NCBI GenBank assembly: GCA_016795285.1
Contig: JAEUIC010000041.1
Span: forward strand, 94,953-158,952
DNA length: 64,000 nucleotides
Source of the DNA: Planctomycetota bacterium
GTDB lineage: Bacteria; Planctomycetota; B15-G4; SIAN01
Reading direction: 5' to 3'
Within the stretch, counting starts at the first letter, position 1. Every line of letters begins with the position of its first letter. Below, piece by piece: positions 26,751-34,246 of the stretch. Below the pieces are notes generated by a model, which saw nothing but the letters and a program-made list of their open reading frames with translations, ran no database searches and was not told the origin of the DNA. The translations under genes were made by a program, and so were the position numbers.

Positions 26751-27898
26751 GCCCACTCCTCCGTCGTTCCCATCCGTTGCTCGCGTGTGTCGCGGCCGCG
26801 CTGTTCGGCGCGCTCGCTCCCGCGGCGCTCGCGCAGGCGCCCGTGCGGCCCGACGGCGACGGCTTCGTCGAGGTGGTCGTGCCGACCGCGCCGCAGAGCG
26901 TGACGCTGCGCCTCACGAGCGACCAGCCGGCGAACGTCGCCACCACGCGCACGGTGGCGCTGACGCAGGGGCGCAACCGGCTGCGCTTCGACTGGAGTCG
27001 CGAGCGGCTCGACGAGGGGTCGCTGCGCTTCGAGGTCGCGCCGGCCAACGCCACCGCGTCGGTGGTGCAGCGCGAGAAGATCCACCGCCGCGGCGGGATG
27101 GTCTACTTCGACGTCGAAGCGGCGAGCGACGGGCCGGCCACGCTGACCACGCGCTACCTGCTCGGCGGCATCGGCTGGCGCGTCGCCTACACCGGGATGC
27201 TCGACGCAGCGGGCGCGACGCTCGCGCTCGTCGGCACGGTCGAGGTGACCAACCGCTCGGGCCAGGATCTCGCCGACGCGCGCATCGTCTTCGACGGCGG
27301 CGAGCTGCCCGCGCTCTCGCTGGCGCAAGGCGAGCGGCGCGAAGTGGAGCTCTTCCGCGTCGAGGGCGTCCCGCTGCAGCGGCGCTACCGCTTCGATCCG
27401 GCCCGCTACGGCGCGACGCCGGCCATCGAGATCGAGGTAGAGAACCGCGTCGGAACGCCGCTTTCGCGGCCGTTCCTGCCGGCCGGCCGGATCCGCCTGC
27501 TGGCGCCGCAAGCGGACGGGCAGCCGGGGCTGATCGGCGAGGACGTGCTGCCGGCGACGCCGCTCAACGCCGCGGCGAAGCTCTACGTCGGCCACGCGCG
27601 CGACCTGGTGGTGGAGCGCACCGTCGTCGCGCAAGGCAACGAGAACGAGCGGCGCGATCGCTGGAACAAGGTGGTCGCCTACGACCAGCGCACCAAGCTC
27701 GCGTTCAAGCTGCGCAACGGCGGCAACACGCCGGCGACGCTGCTCCTGGTCGAGCGGCCGGGCGCCCCCTTCGAGGTGGTCGGCGCGAGCCACGCCGCGA
27801 ACAAGAGCGCGCTCGACACGGTCGAGGTCGAGGTGGTGCTCCCGCCGGGCGGCACTGTCGACGCCTCGCTCGAGTGGCTGCGGCGCAACCTCTGGTGA
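26747..27898 (+). CDS. Exported DUF4139-type protein, second paralogue
   Basis: A 383-residue secreted protein with signal peptide (LLACVAAALFGALAPAALA). It shares its layout with the preceding gene: VTLRLTSDQPANVATTRTVALTQGRNRLRFDW, a middle segment GTVEVTNRSGQDLADARIVF and a C-terminal DLVVERTVVAQGNENERR, RWNKVVAYDQRTKLAFKLRN and a closing beta domain (VEVEVVLPPGGTVDASLEW). I see no catalytic residues. The 4-nt overlaps on both sides (ATGA with gene one, GTGA with the metalloprotease) indicate coupled translation and probably a shared complex or pathway. The pair likely arose by duplication. Confidence 0.83.
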   Translation: MSPLLRRSHPLLACVAAALFGALAPAALAQAPVRPDGDGFVEVVVPTAPQSVTLRLTSDQPANVATTRTVALTQGRNRLRFDWSRERLDEGSLRFEVAPANATASVVQREKIHRRGGMVYFDVEAASDGPATLTTRYLLGGIGWRVAYTGMLDAAGATLALVGTVEVTNRSGQDLADARIVFDGGELPALSLAQGERREVELFRVEGVPLQRRYRFDPARYGATPAIEIEVENRVGTPLSRPFLPAGRIRLLAPQADGQPGLIGEDVLPATPLNAAAKLYVGHARDLVVERTVVAQGNENERRDRWNKVVAYDQRTKLAFKLRNGGNTPATLLLVERPGAPFEVVGASHAANKSALDTVEVEVVLPPGGTVDASLEWLRRNLW

Positions 27899-30800
27899 GA
27901 GGCGGCGCGCTCGCTCGCGTCGCGGTCGCGCTGGCGCTGGCGAGCGCCGCCGCCGCGGCATGGGCGAGCGGCACCGGTCCCGCCGCGCGTGACGACGAGG
28001 CGCTCGCGCGCAAGGCGGCGCGCCGCGCGCCGCTCGAGGCGCTGCGCGAGCCGCCGCGCGCCGAGGCACCGATCGCGCTGCCGGCGGCCGACGCGGGCGT
28101 CGCGGTGCAGCACGTCGGCGCGCTGAGCGTGGCGCTGTCGGAGGACGGCGGCTTCTCGGCGCTCGCGCGCCCCGAGCAGGAGCGCGGCGTCGCGCCGCTC
28201 CTCTCGCTCTTCCCCGACACGACGACGTCGCGCGTCAGCCTCTTCGTCGATGGCGAGGCGCGCATGGTCGCGCCGCGCGCCGGTCTCTCGCTGCGCGGCG
28301 ACGGCGTGCAGCTCGTCGCACGCGAGGGCGATCTCGAGGTGGTGGTGGCGGTGACCGGCGGCGCGCCGCGCGTCGACGAGGCGGCGTTGGCCGAGCGGTC
28401 GCGGCTGCGCGTCGAAGCGAGCGTGGCGAACCGCGGCGGCGTGCCGCACCAGGTCGGGCTGCGGCTGCTGCTCGACCTGATCGACGGCTTCGAGGATGCG
28501 CCGGCGGTGCGTCTCGGTCGCCGCAACGAGCTCTCCGCCAGCGACGAATGGGTCGGCGACGCGGTGCCGGCGCTCCTCTCCGTCGGCGCGCGCGAGCTGC
28601 TGCTGCGCGGCGTCGGTGGCCACGCGCCCGATCGCGCGCTGCTCGGTCCGCTCGCCCCGTTCCTCGCCGCGCCATACGACCTGCCGTTCGCCGCCGGCGC
28701 GCCGCTCGCGCCCGACAGCGCGCTCGCGCTCTATGCCGATCCGCAGCCGCTGCCGCCCGGCGCCGCCCGCTCGCTCGCCGTCGAGTTCGTCGCGGCGGGG
28801 GGTGGCGCGCCGGCGCCGCTCGACGCGCGGCCGCCCCTCTTCTCGCGCGCCTTCGTCGAGCCGCTGCCCGGCAGCGACGCGTGGCGCGTGCTCCTCTCGC
28901 TCGAGAATGCGCTGAACGGCGCGATCGGTCCGTGCGAGGCGCTGCGCGTCGATGCGTCGTTCAGCGCGGGGCTCGAGCTGCTGGCCGCGCCCGACGATGC
29001 GACGCGGCTCGGCGACCTGCCGCTCGACGCGACGGTGCAGCGCAGCTGGATCGTGCGACCCAACCTCGCGAGCGGCGGCGGCCAGCTCGTCCGGTTCGAG
29101 GTCGCGAGCGGCAAGCCCGACGCGCGCTCGCAGAAGACGATCGACGTCGGCGTGCCGACGCCGGCGGTCGGGTGGCTCGGCGGCCGGATCGTCGACGTGC
29201 AGGGGCGGCCGATCCCTGGCGCCGACGTCGTGCTGGAGCGCAACGGACAGCGCATCGCGCAGGTGCGTTCCGACGGCAATGGCGGCTACGGCTTCGGCGG
29301 CGTGCCGGCTGGCGCCTGGCAGATCCGCGCCAGCAAGGTGATCTGGCGCGAGCCGGCCGCGAAGGAGCGGCGCGAGGACTTGGAGAACCTGCTCTACGAC
29401 GTGGTGCTGACCAGCGCGACGATCGGCAACGACGGGCGCGAGCAACTGCCGACCGTGACGCCCGGCGGCGGCCGCGACATCGCGCTCGCCCGCTCGCTGA
29501 CGCGCTACTCGCTCTACTCGTGCACCGAATGGGACGCGTCGCGCGCCTACCTCGAGGAGGTCGGGCGCGGCTTGCGGCGCGCCGCCGAGTTCCTCTACGC
29601 CGCCAGCGACGGCCACCTCACCTTCGGCCGCGCGGTCGTGGTCGATTGCGGCGACGGCTGGAACCAGGCCGACCAGTGGGATTGGGCGTGCAACCACATC
29701 CATCCCAACGCGAGCGTCGCCGGCATCCGCCATCGCTACGACGCGGCGAGCGCGCCGTGGAACACTGCCATCAACTTCGGCCGCCACTGGAACGGCCCGT
29801 GGGACGCGCACGGCCACTACAGCACCGTCGTCCACGAGTTCGGCCACTACGGGCTCGGCCTCTTCGACGAGTACCTCGGCGCGCCGCAAGGCGAGTATCG
29901 CGGCCTCTCCTACCCCGAGATGTGCCGCTGCATCATGGGGTACCAGTACGCCGACTGGAAGATCTGCTGGCACGGCAACCACCACGCCTACACCAACCAG
30001 GGCATGTGGAACGGCCGCAGCTGCTGGCAGCAGATCGAGGAGTGGCACGAAGGGTTGCGCGGCGGGTACTTCGCGCCGGTGACGACGCCGGCCGAGCGCG
30101 GCGGCGTCGTGCCGCCGCCCTTCGAGACGCGGATCGGCGAAGAGTTGGCGCTGGTGATCCGCGACCATGACAGCGGCGGCTTCGACGCGACGCTGCAGCT
30201 CGCGGGGCTCGCCGGCAGCGAGCGCGCCGGCGCGGTCGTCCACGTCGAGCAGCGCCACGACGGTCGCACGCTCTACCAGGGGCAGACCTACGGCGACGGC
30301 ACGATCGGCTTGATGGGCGTCCACGTCGGCGATCGCGTCAGCGCCGTCGTCGAGGGGCGGCGCGCCGAGTTCACCGTGCGCGAGCGCAGCGCGCGTTACG
30401 TGCTCGAGCTCGACGGCGGGCGGGGCGAGACGCTGGCGCCGATGCCGCGGGTCGTGGTGGTGCCCGAAGTCGCGAACGGCGTCGACGCGGGCGGCGCGAT
30501 CGAGGTGGCGCCGTGGCTGCCGCTCGACGGAGCGCCGCGGCTGCGCTGGCGCGGCGAGGCGTCGCGCGAGCTTGCGCCGCTCGCCGGGCTGCCGGGAGTG
30601 TTCGGTGCGTCGATCGCCGAGGCGTCGTGGTCGGGGGCGCGCCTCTCCGGCGAGCTCGTGCTGCCCGACGCGGCGCGCGGCGACTCGACCGTGACGATCG
30701 AGGCGGTGCGCGCGGTCGTCGCCGCCGATCGCGAGGAGAGCGTGGCGAGCTTCGACGGCGCGCTCGAGCTGCGCCTGCCGCCCGGCAGCCTCGCCGCCGG

Positions 30801-31125
30801 CCAGCGGGTCGTCATCGCGAGCAGCGCCGGGCCGCGCGTGCACGTGGCCGCCGATGGCACGGTGGTCGCGCCGGCCGCCGCCGCTCACGCGAGCGTCGGT
30901 CGCCTCCACTCGATCGCGGCCGCCGGCGCGCCTGCGCCCTTCGCGCGGCCGGTGGCGCTGCTGCTCCACGCGCCGGACGGCAGCGCGCTCGAGCGGCTCC
31001 ACGTGCGCCGCCTCGATCCGGCCACGCGCCGCTTCGAGCGGCTCGAGTCGCAGCCGGGCGCCGAGCCCGACACGCTGCTCGCCCGCCTCGACGCGCCGGG
31101 TGCGGTCGCGCTGTTCGAGGAGTGA
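27895..31125 (+). CDS. Large secreted zinc metalloprotease with a CLCA-like HExxHxxxGxxDEY motif
   Basis: A 1076-residue exported protein starting at GTG 27895 with a signal peptide (VAVALALASAAAAAWA). Residues about 60-410 form beta-rich repeats. A carboxypeptidase-regulatory-like domain follows (GGRIVDVQGRPIPGADVVLE, GYGFGGVPAG). The catalytic domain contains H647-E648-F-G-H651-Y-G-L-G655-L-F-D658-E659-Y660, with three cysteine/tryptophan-rich segments after it (CRCIMGYQYADWKICW, GRSCWQQ). That motif and spacing match the self-cleaving metalloprotease domain of CLCA proteins rather than plain metzincins. Beta-sandwich domains complete the C-terminus. It is coupled by GTGA to the second DUF4139 protein. 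Substrate unknown; zinc binding is inferred from the motif. Confidence 0.87.
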   Translation: MRGGALARVAVALALASAAAAAWASGTGPAARDDEALARKAARRAPLEALREPPRAEAPIALPAADAGVAVQHVGALSVALSEDGGFSALARPEQERGVAPLLSLFPDTTTSRVSLFVDGEARMVAPRAGLSLRGDGVQLVAREGDLEVVVAVTGGAPRVDEAALAERSRLRVEASVANRGGVPHQVGLRLLLDLIDGFEDAPAVRLGRRNELSASDEWVGDAVPALLSVGARELLLRGVGGHAPDRALLGPLAPFLAAPYDLPFAAGAPLAPDSALALYADPQPLPPGAARSLAVEFVAAGGGAPAPLDARPPLFSRAFVEPLPGSDAWRVLLSLENALNGAIGPCEALRVDASFSAGLELLAAPDDATRLGDLPLDATVQRSWIVRPNLASGGGQLVRFEVASGKPDARSQKTIDVGVPTPAVGWLGGRIVDVQGRPIPGADVVLERNGQRIAQVRSDGNGGYGFGGVPAGAWQIRASKVIWREPAAKERREDLENLLYDVVLTSATIGNDGREQLPTVTPGGGRDIALARSLTRYSLYSCTEWDASRAYLEEVGRGLRRAAEFLYAASDGHLTFGRAVVVDCGDGWNQADQWDWACNHIHPNASVAGIRHRYDAASAPWNTAINFGRHWNGPWDAHGHYSTVVHEFGHYGLGLFDEYLGAPQGEYRGLSYPEMCRCIMGYQYADWKICWHGNHHAYTNQGMWNGRSCWQQIEEWHEGLRGGYFAPVTTPAERGGVVPPPFETRIGEELALVIRDHDSGGFDATLQLAGLAGSERAGAVVHVEQRHDGRTLYQGQTYGDGTIGLMGVHVGDRVSAVVEGRRAEFTVRERSARYVLELDGGRGETLAPMPRVVVVPEVANGVDAGGAIEVAPWLPLDGAPRLRWRGEASRELAPLAGLPGVFGASIAEASWSGARLSGELVLPDAARGDSTVTIEAVRAVVAADREESVASFDGALELRLPPGSLAAGQRVVIASSAGPRVHVAADGTVVAPAAAAHASVGRLHSIAAAGAPAPFARPVALLLHAPDGSALERLHVRRLDPATRRFERLESQPGAEPDTLLARLDAPGAVALFEE

Positions 31126-31139
31126 GCAGTCATCCCGAT

Positions 31140-31202
31140 CCGGGAGCGTTCCGCCGACGACTACCGCACCGTGTGCGGTTCCTCGCGGCGGAACGCTCCC
31201 GG
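31140..31202. repeat. 63-bp nested palindrome, copy A, between convergent genes
   Basis: Perfect 17-bp arms, ccgggagcgttccgccg (31140-31156) and its complement (31186-31202), flank 29 nt. Inside, accgcac (31163-31169) pairs with gtgcggt (31173-31179). It begins 14 nt after the metalloprotease stop and ends 28 nt before the stop of the convergent CRTAC1 gene. A second copy with the same geometry is at 36471. It may be a bidirectional terminator or a mobile REP-like element. Directly after it, ggaacggaacg occurs twice (31201-31211 and 31216-31226). Confidence 0.85.
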
Positions 31203-31230
31203 AACGGAACGACGCGGAACGGAACGGCGG

Positions 31231-32958
31231 CTACTTCGGCTCGACGAGCTCGTGCAGCTTCCCGGCCGGCAGCGCGCCGTGGCGCGTCACGGCGCCCGAT
31301 GGCCAGCGCACCTCGACGGACGAGACGCCCTCGTGCGCGCCGAGGCCGAAGCGGACGGCGAGCTCCTGCCACGCGCCGTAGCTGCTCGAGCCGCGAACCT
31401 CCGCCATGCGGCGCGGCTGCGGGTCGTTCGCGACCTCGATCGTGACGCGCGCGCCCATCGCGAAGCGGTCCTTGCCGCGGCCGCGCAGCTCAAAGCCGAT
31501 CCAGCGCTGCAGCTGGCCGACGCGATTCTCGAGCAGGCACGGCGCGCCGTCGTTCACCGCCGTCACCGCGTCGAGGTCGCCGTCGCCGTCGAGGTCGCCG
31601 ACCGCCAACGCGCGCCCGACCTGCGCGCGCGCGAAGAACGGCCCGGCGCGCGGCGGCGCGACGGCGGTGAAGCGGCCGTCGCCGCCGTTCTCCATCAGCA
31701 GCGGCGGCTGCTCGAAGGTGAAGAGCGGATTGCTGCGCGCGGCGTCGTCGAGCACGTGGCCGTTCACCACCAGCGCGTCCTCGTCGCCGTCGTGGTCCCA
31801 GTCGAAGAACTCGCAGCCGAAGCCGACGTAGAGCATCGACGGCGGACCGAGGCCGCTCGCGATGCTCCAATCCTCGAACGTCCCGCGGCCGTCGTTGCGG
31901 TAGCAGGTGGTCCCCTCGCCGCTGAAGTTGGCGACGATCAGGTCGAAGTCGCCGTCGCGGTCGATGTCGGACCAGTCGGCGCCCATGCACGCCTCGGGCA
32001 GCCCGGCGCCGTTCACCGCGACGCCCGCCTCGACCGCCACGTCGGTGAAGCGAAGGCCGCCGTCGTTGCGCCACAGGTAGTTCGGCTGCCCGTCGTTGCT
32101 GACGAAGAGGTCGACGTCGCCGTCGTCGTCGTAGTCGCACGGCACCACCGCGAGCCCGGTGCCGAGCGACTCGCCGCGCAGCGACTCCTTCGTGACGTCG
32201 ACGAACTTGCCGTCGTCGTTGCGCAACAGCTGATCGGGCGCGGGCGGATACGCCGACGGCGGGCAGTAGGAGCGGACCGCGGCGGTGCGCACCGTGCTGC
32301 CGCACCGCTTGAGCGCGCGCGACTCGAGGACGTAGCTGCAGAGGTAGCAGTCGAGGTCGCCGTCGCGGTCGAGGTCGACGAAGGCGGCGGCAGTCGTGAA
32401 GAGCGGGCTGTCGAGCGCGCCCGACTGCGCGGTGATGTCGACGAACTTCCCGCCGTCGTTGCAGAGCAACGTGTTGCGCCCGTCGTTGCAGAGGAAGAGG
32501 TCCGGGTCGCCGTCGCCGTCGACGTCAGGCGCCATCGCGGCGTAGGTGTAGCCGTCGTCGCTCGCGCCCGTCTCGGCGGTCACGTCGGTGAAGCGCCAGC
32601 CGCCGTCGTTGCGGTAGAGGCGGTCGCGCAGGTCGAGCCCGGTCGCTTCGAAGCGCGGCAGCGGCGCGCCCTGGCAGCAGAAGAGGTCCAAGTCGCCGTC
32701 GCCGTCGTAGTCGAGCAGCGAGACTCCGCCGCCGGTGATCTCGACGATCAGCTTGTCGCCGGCGCCGCAGCGGCGATGGACGAAGTCGACGCCCGAGCCG
32801 GCGGTGCGATCGACGAAGAGCGGGCCGACCTGCCGATCGACGGCGGGAGGCGTCGCGGCGGGGCGATCGCCGCAGGAGGCGAGCGTCGCGAGCGCCGCCG
32901 CCGCGCAGAGCGGCGTCGCGGCGCGCCATCGCCGATCGCGGGCGCGGCTCACTCCCAT
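31231..32958 (-). CDS. CRTAC1-family lipoprotein (FG-GAP/VCBS repeats, ASPIC/UnbV domain)
   Basis: A 575-residue protein with lipobox LASC (C29). Many calcium-binding FG-GAP/VCBS blades follow with DxDGDGDLD cores (DYDGDGDLDLF, DVDGDGDPDLF, DLDRDGDLDCY, DYDDDGDVDLF, DIDRDGDFDLI, DLDGDGDLDAV), forming a beta-propeller. The C-terminal ASPIC/UnbV domain is visible as RWIGFELRGRGKDRFAMGARVTIE and VEVRWPSGAVTRH. Such proteins are abundant in planctomycetes; function is unknown, perhaps surface binding. ATG 32958 overlaps the upstream TPR lipoprotein gene by 10 nt, so the two are co-translated. The end faces the convergent metalloprotease gene across a palindrome. Confidence 0.92.
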   Translation of the reverse strand: MGVSRARDRRWRAATPLCAAAALATLASCGDRPAATPPAVDRQVGPLFVDRTAGSGVDFVHRRCGAGDKLIVEITGGGVSLLDYDGDGDLDLFCCQGAPLPRFEATGLDLRDRLYRNDGGWRFTDVTAETGASDDGYTYAAMAPDVDGDGDPDLFLCNDGRNTLLCNDGGKFVDITAQSGALDSPLFTTAAAFVDLDRDGDLDCYLCSYVLESRALKRCGSTVRTAAVRSYCPPSAYPPAPDQLLRNDDGKFVDVTKESLRGESLGTGLAVVPCDYDDDGDVDLFVSNDGQPNYLWRNDGGLRFTDVAVEAGVAVNGAGLPEACMGADWSDIDRDGDFDLIVANFSGEGTTCYRNDGRGTFEDWSIASGLGPPSMLYVGFGCEFFDWDHDGDEDALVVNGHVLDDAARSNPLFTFEQPPLLMENGGDGRFTAVAPPRAGPFFARAQVGRALAVGDLDGDGDLDAVTAVNDGAPCLLENRVGQLQRWIGFELRGRGKDRFAMGARVTIEVANDPQPRRMAEVRGSSSYGAWQELAVRFGLGAHEGVSSVEVRWPSGAVTRHGALPAGKLHELVEPK

Positions 32959-34190
32959 CGGCGTGCCATCTCGGCGAGCTCCGCTTCGCTGGTGGGCGGC
33001 TCCGCGCGCCGCCACTCGTCGATGAGGGCGAGGTCGAGCCGTCGGCGCGTCTCCGCATCGAGCGGGGCGAGTCCGGCGCGGGCCGCCTCGACGCCGGCGA
33101 GGTCGTGGAGTCCGGCGCATGCGCGCGCCGCGAGGAACGCGACCTCGGGCGGTTGCGCCGTCGCAGCGCCCAATGGAGCGAGCGTGGCGCGCGCGTCGTC
33201 GAAGCGGCGCGCCGCCAGCAGCACGCGCGCGAGCGCCGCGCGGAAGGCGACGCGATCGGGCTCGAGCGCGAGGAGCCGCTCGCGCCACTTCAGCCGCTCG
33301 GCCAGCGCGGGCTCGCCGTCGCGACCCGGCGCGCGATGGAGCTGCTCGAGCAGCGACCGGATCTCGAGCTGCACCGCCCCCTCCTCCTTGCGACCGGCGC
33401 GCGTCAGCAGCCGCCCGAGCAGGTAGCGCGCCTTCGCGTGCTCGGCGTCGCGGTCGAGCGCCTCGCGCAGGAACCGCTCGGCGTCGGCGGCGCTGCCTTG
33501 TTCGGCGTGGAACTCGCCGAGCGAGGCGAGCGGCTCGGCGCCGCGCAGCGCCACCGGCTCGAGCTCGACGGCGCGGCGCAGTCGGCGCGTCGCGTTCGCC
33601 AGATCGCCCGCTTCGCCGTCGAGGCGGCCGAGCGCGTGCTCGACCTTCGCCGCGCGCGCGGCGTCGGCCATCACGTCGCCATCGGCCTCGGCCGCCTCGA
33701 GCAGCGGCCGGCCGCCGGCGCCGTCGCCGCTCGCGGCGCGCGCGATCCCCTCGCCGGCGCGCGCCACGCGATCGTCGGGGGCGAGCGCGACGAGGTCGAG
33801 GAAGCAGAGCAGCGCGAGGCCGGCGTCCTGGCCCGGCTCCGGCTCGAGGAGGAACCAGCCGCACTCGGCGAGCGCCTCGCGGTGGGCCGGATCGGCGGCC
33901 AGCGCGAGGTCGTACTCGCGGCGCGCCTGCGCGCGATCGGCGGCGGCGCGCGCGTTGCTGAGATGGCGGTCGGCGCGGGCGCGATCGCCCGAGCGAGGCG
34001 GCGGACGTTGCGGCGCGGGTGCGGTGGTCGGCGATTCGGCGACGCGCGCGGGAGAGGCGGGCGGCGCGACGACGGGCGCGGGCGGCTCGCGGGAGCAGCC
34101 CGCCAACGAGGCGAGCGCGGGCGGAACGGCGAGGAGGAGCGCGAGGAGTCCCGCGGCGCGCGGCGGCACCGGTGCGGCGGACGTGAACAT
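32949..34190 (-). CDS. TPR lipoprotein partnered with the CRTAC1 protein
   Basis: A 413-residue protein with signal and lipobox SLAGC (C32), a proline-rich linker, then tetratricopeptide-like helices from about residue 68 to the end: AAADRAQARREYDLALAADP, RRLRRAVELEPVAL, AERFLREALDRDAEHAKARY, and WRERLLALEPDRVAF. TPR repeats bind partner proteins; the 10-nt overlap with the following CRTAC1 gene makes that product the obvious partner, especially as the divergent gene at 34247 has both modules in one chain. It lies 56 nt from that divergent gene, so a shared control region is likely. Specific function unknown. Confidence 0.88.
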   Translation of the reverse strand: MFTSAAPVPPRAAGLLALLLAVPPALASLAGCSREPPAPVVAPPASPARVAESPTTAPAPQRPPPRSGDRARADRHLSNARAAADRAQARREYDLALAADPAHREALAECGWFLLEPEPGQDAGLALLCFLDLVALAPDDRVARAGEGIARAASGDGAGGRPLLEAAEADGDVMADAARAAKVEHALGRLDGEAGDLANATRRLRRAVELEPVALRGAEPLASLGEFHAEQGSAADAERFLREALDRDAEHAKARYLLGRLLTRAGRKEEGAVQLEIRSLLEQLHRAPGRDGEPALAERLKWRERLLALEPDRVAFRAALARVLLAARRFDDARATLAPLGAATAQPPEVAFLAARACAGLHDLAGVEAARAGLAPLDAETRRRLDLALIDEWRRAEPPTSEAELAEMARRWE

Positions 34191-34246
34191 GGCGCGCGAC
34201 CATATCGCCTGCCCGTGGAGCGAGCGAGGGGTACACTCGCGCCACC

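Noticed and set aside
31126..31230. Riboswitch or structured RNA gene
   Set aside because: The palindrome is double-sided, lies between convergent stops and recurs at 36471, which fits a terminator or mobile repeat better.
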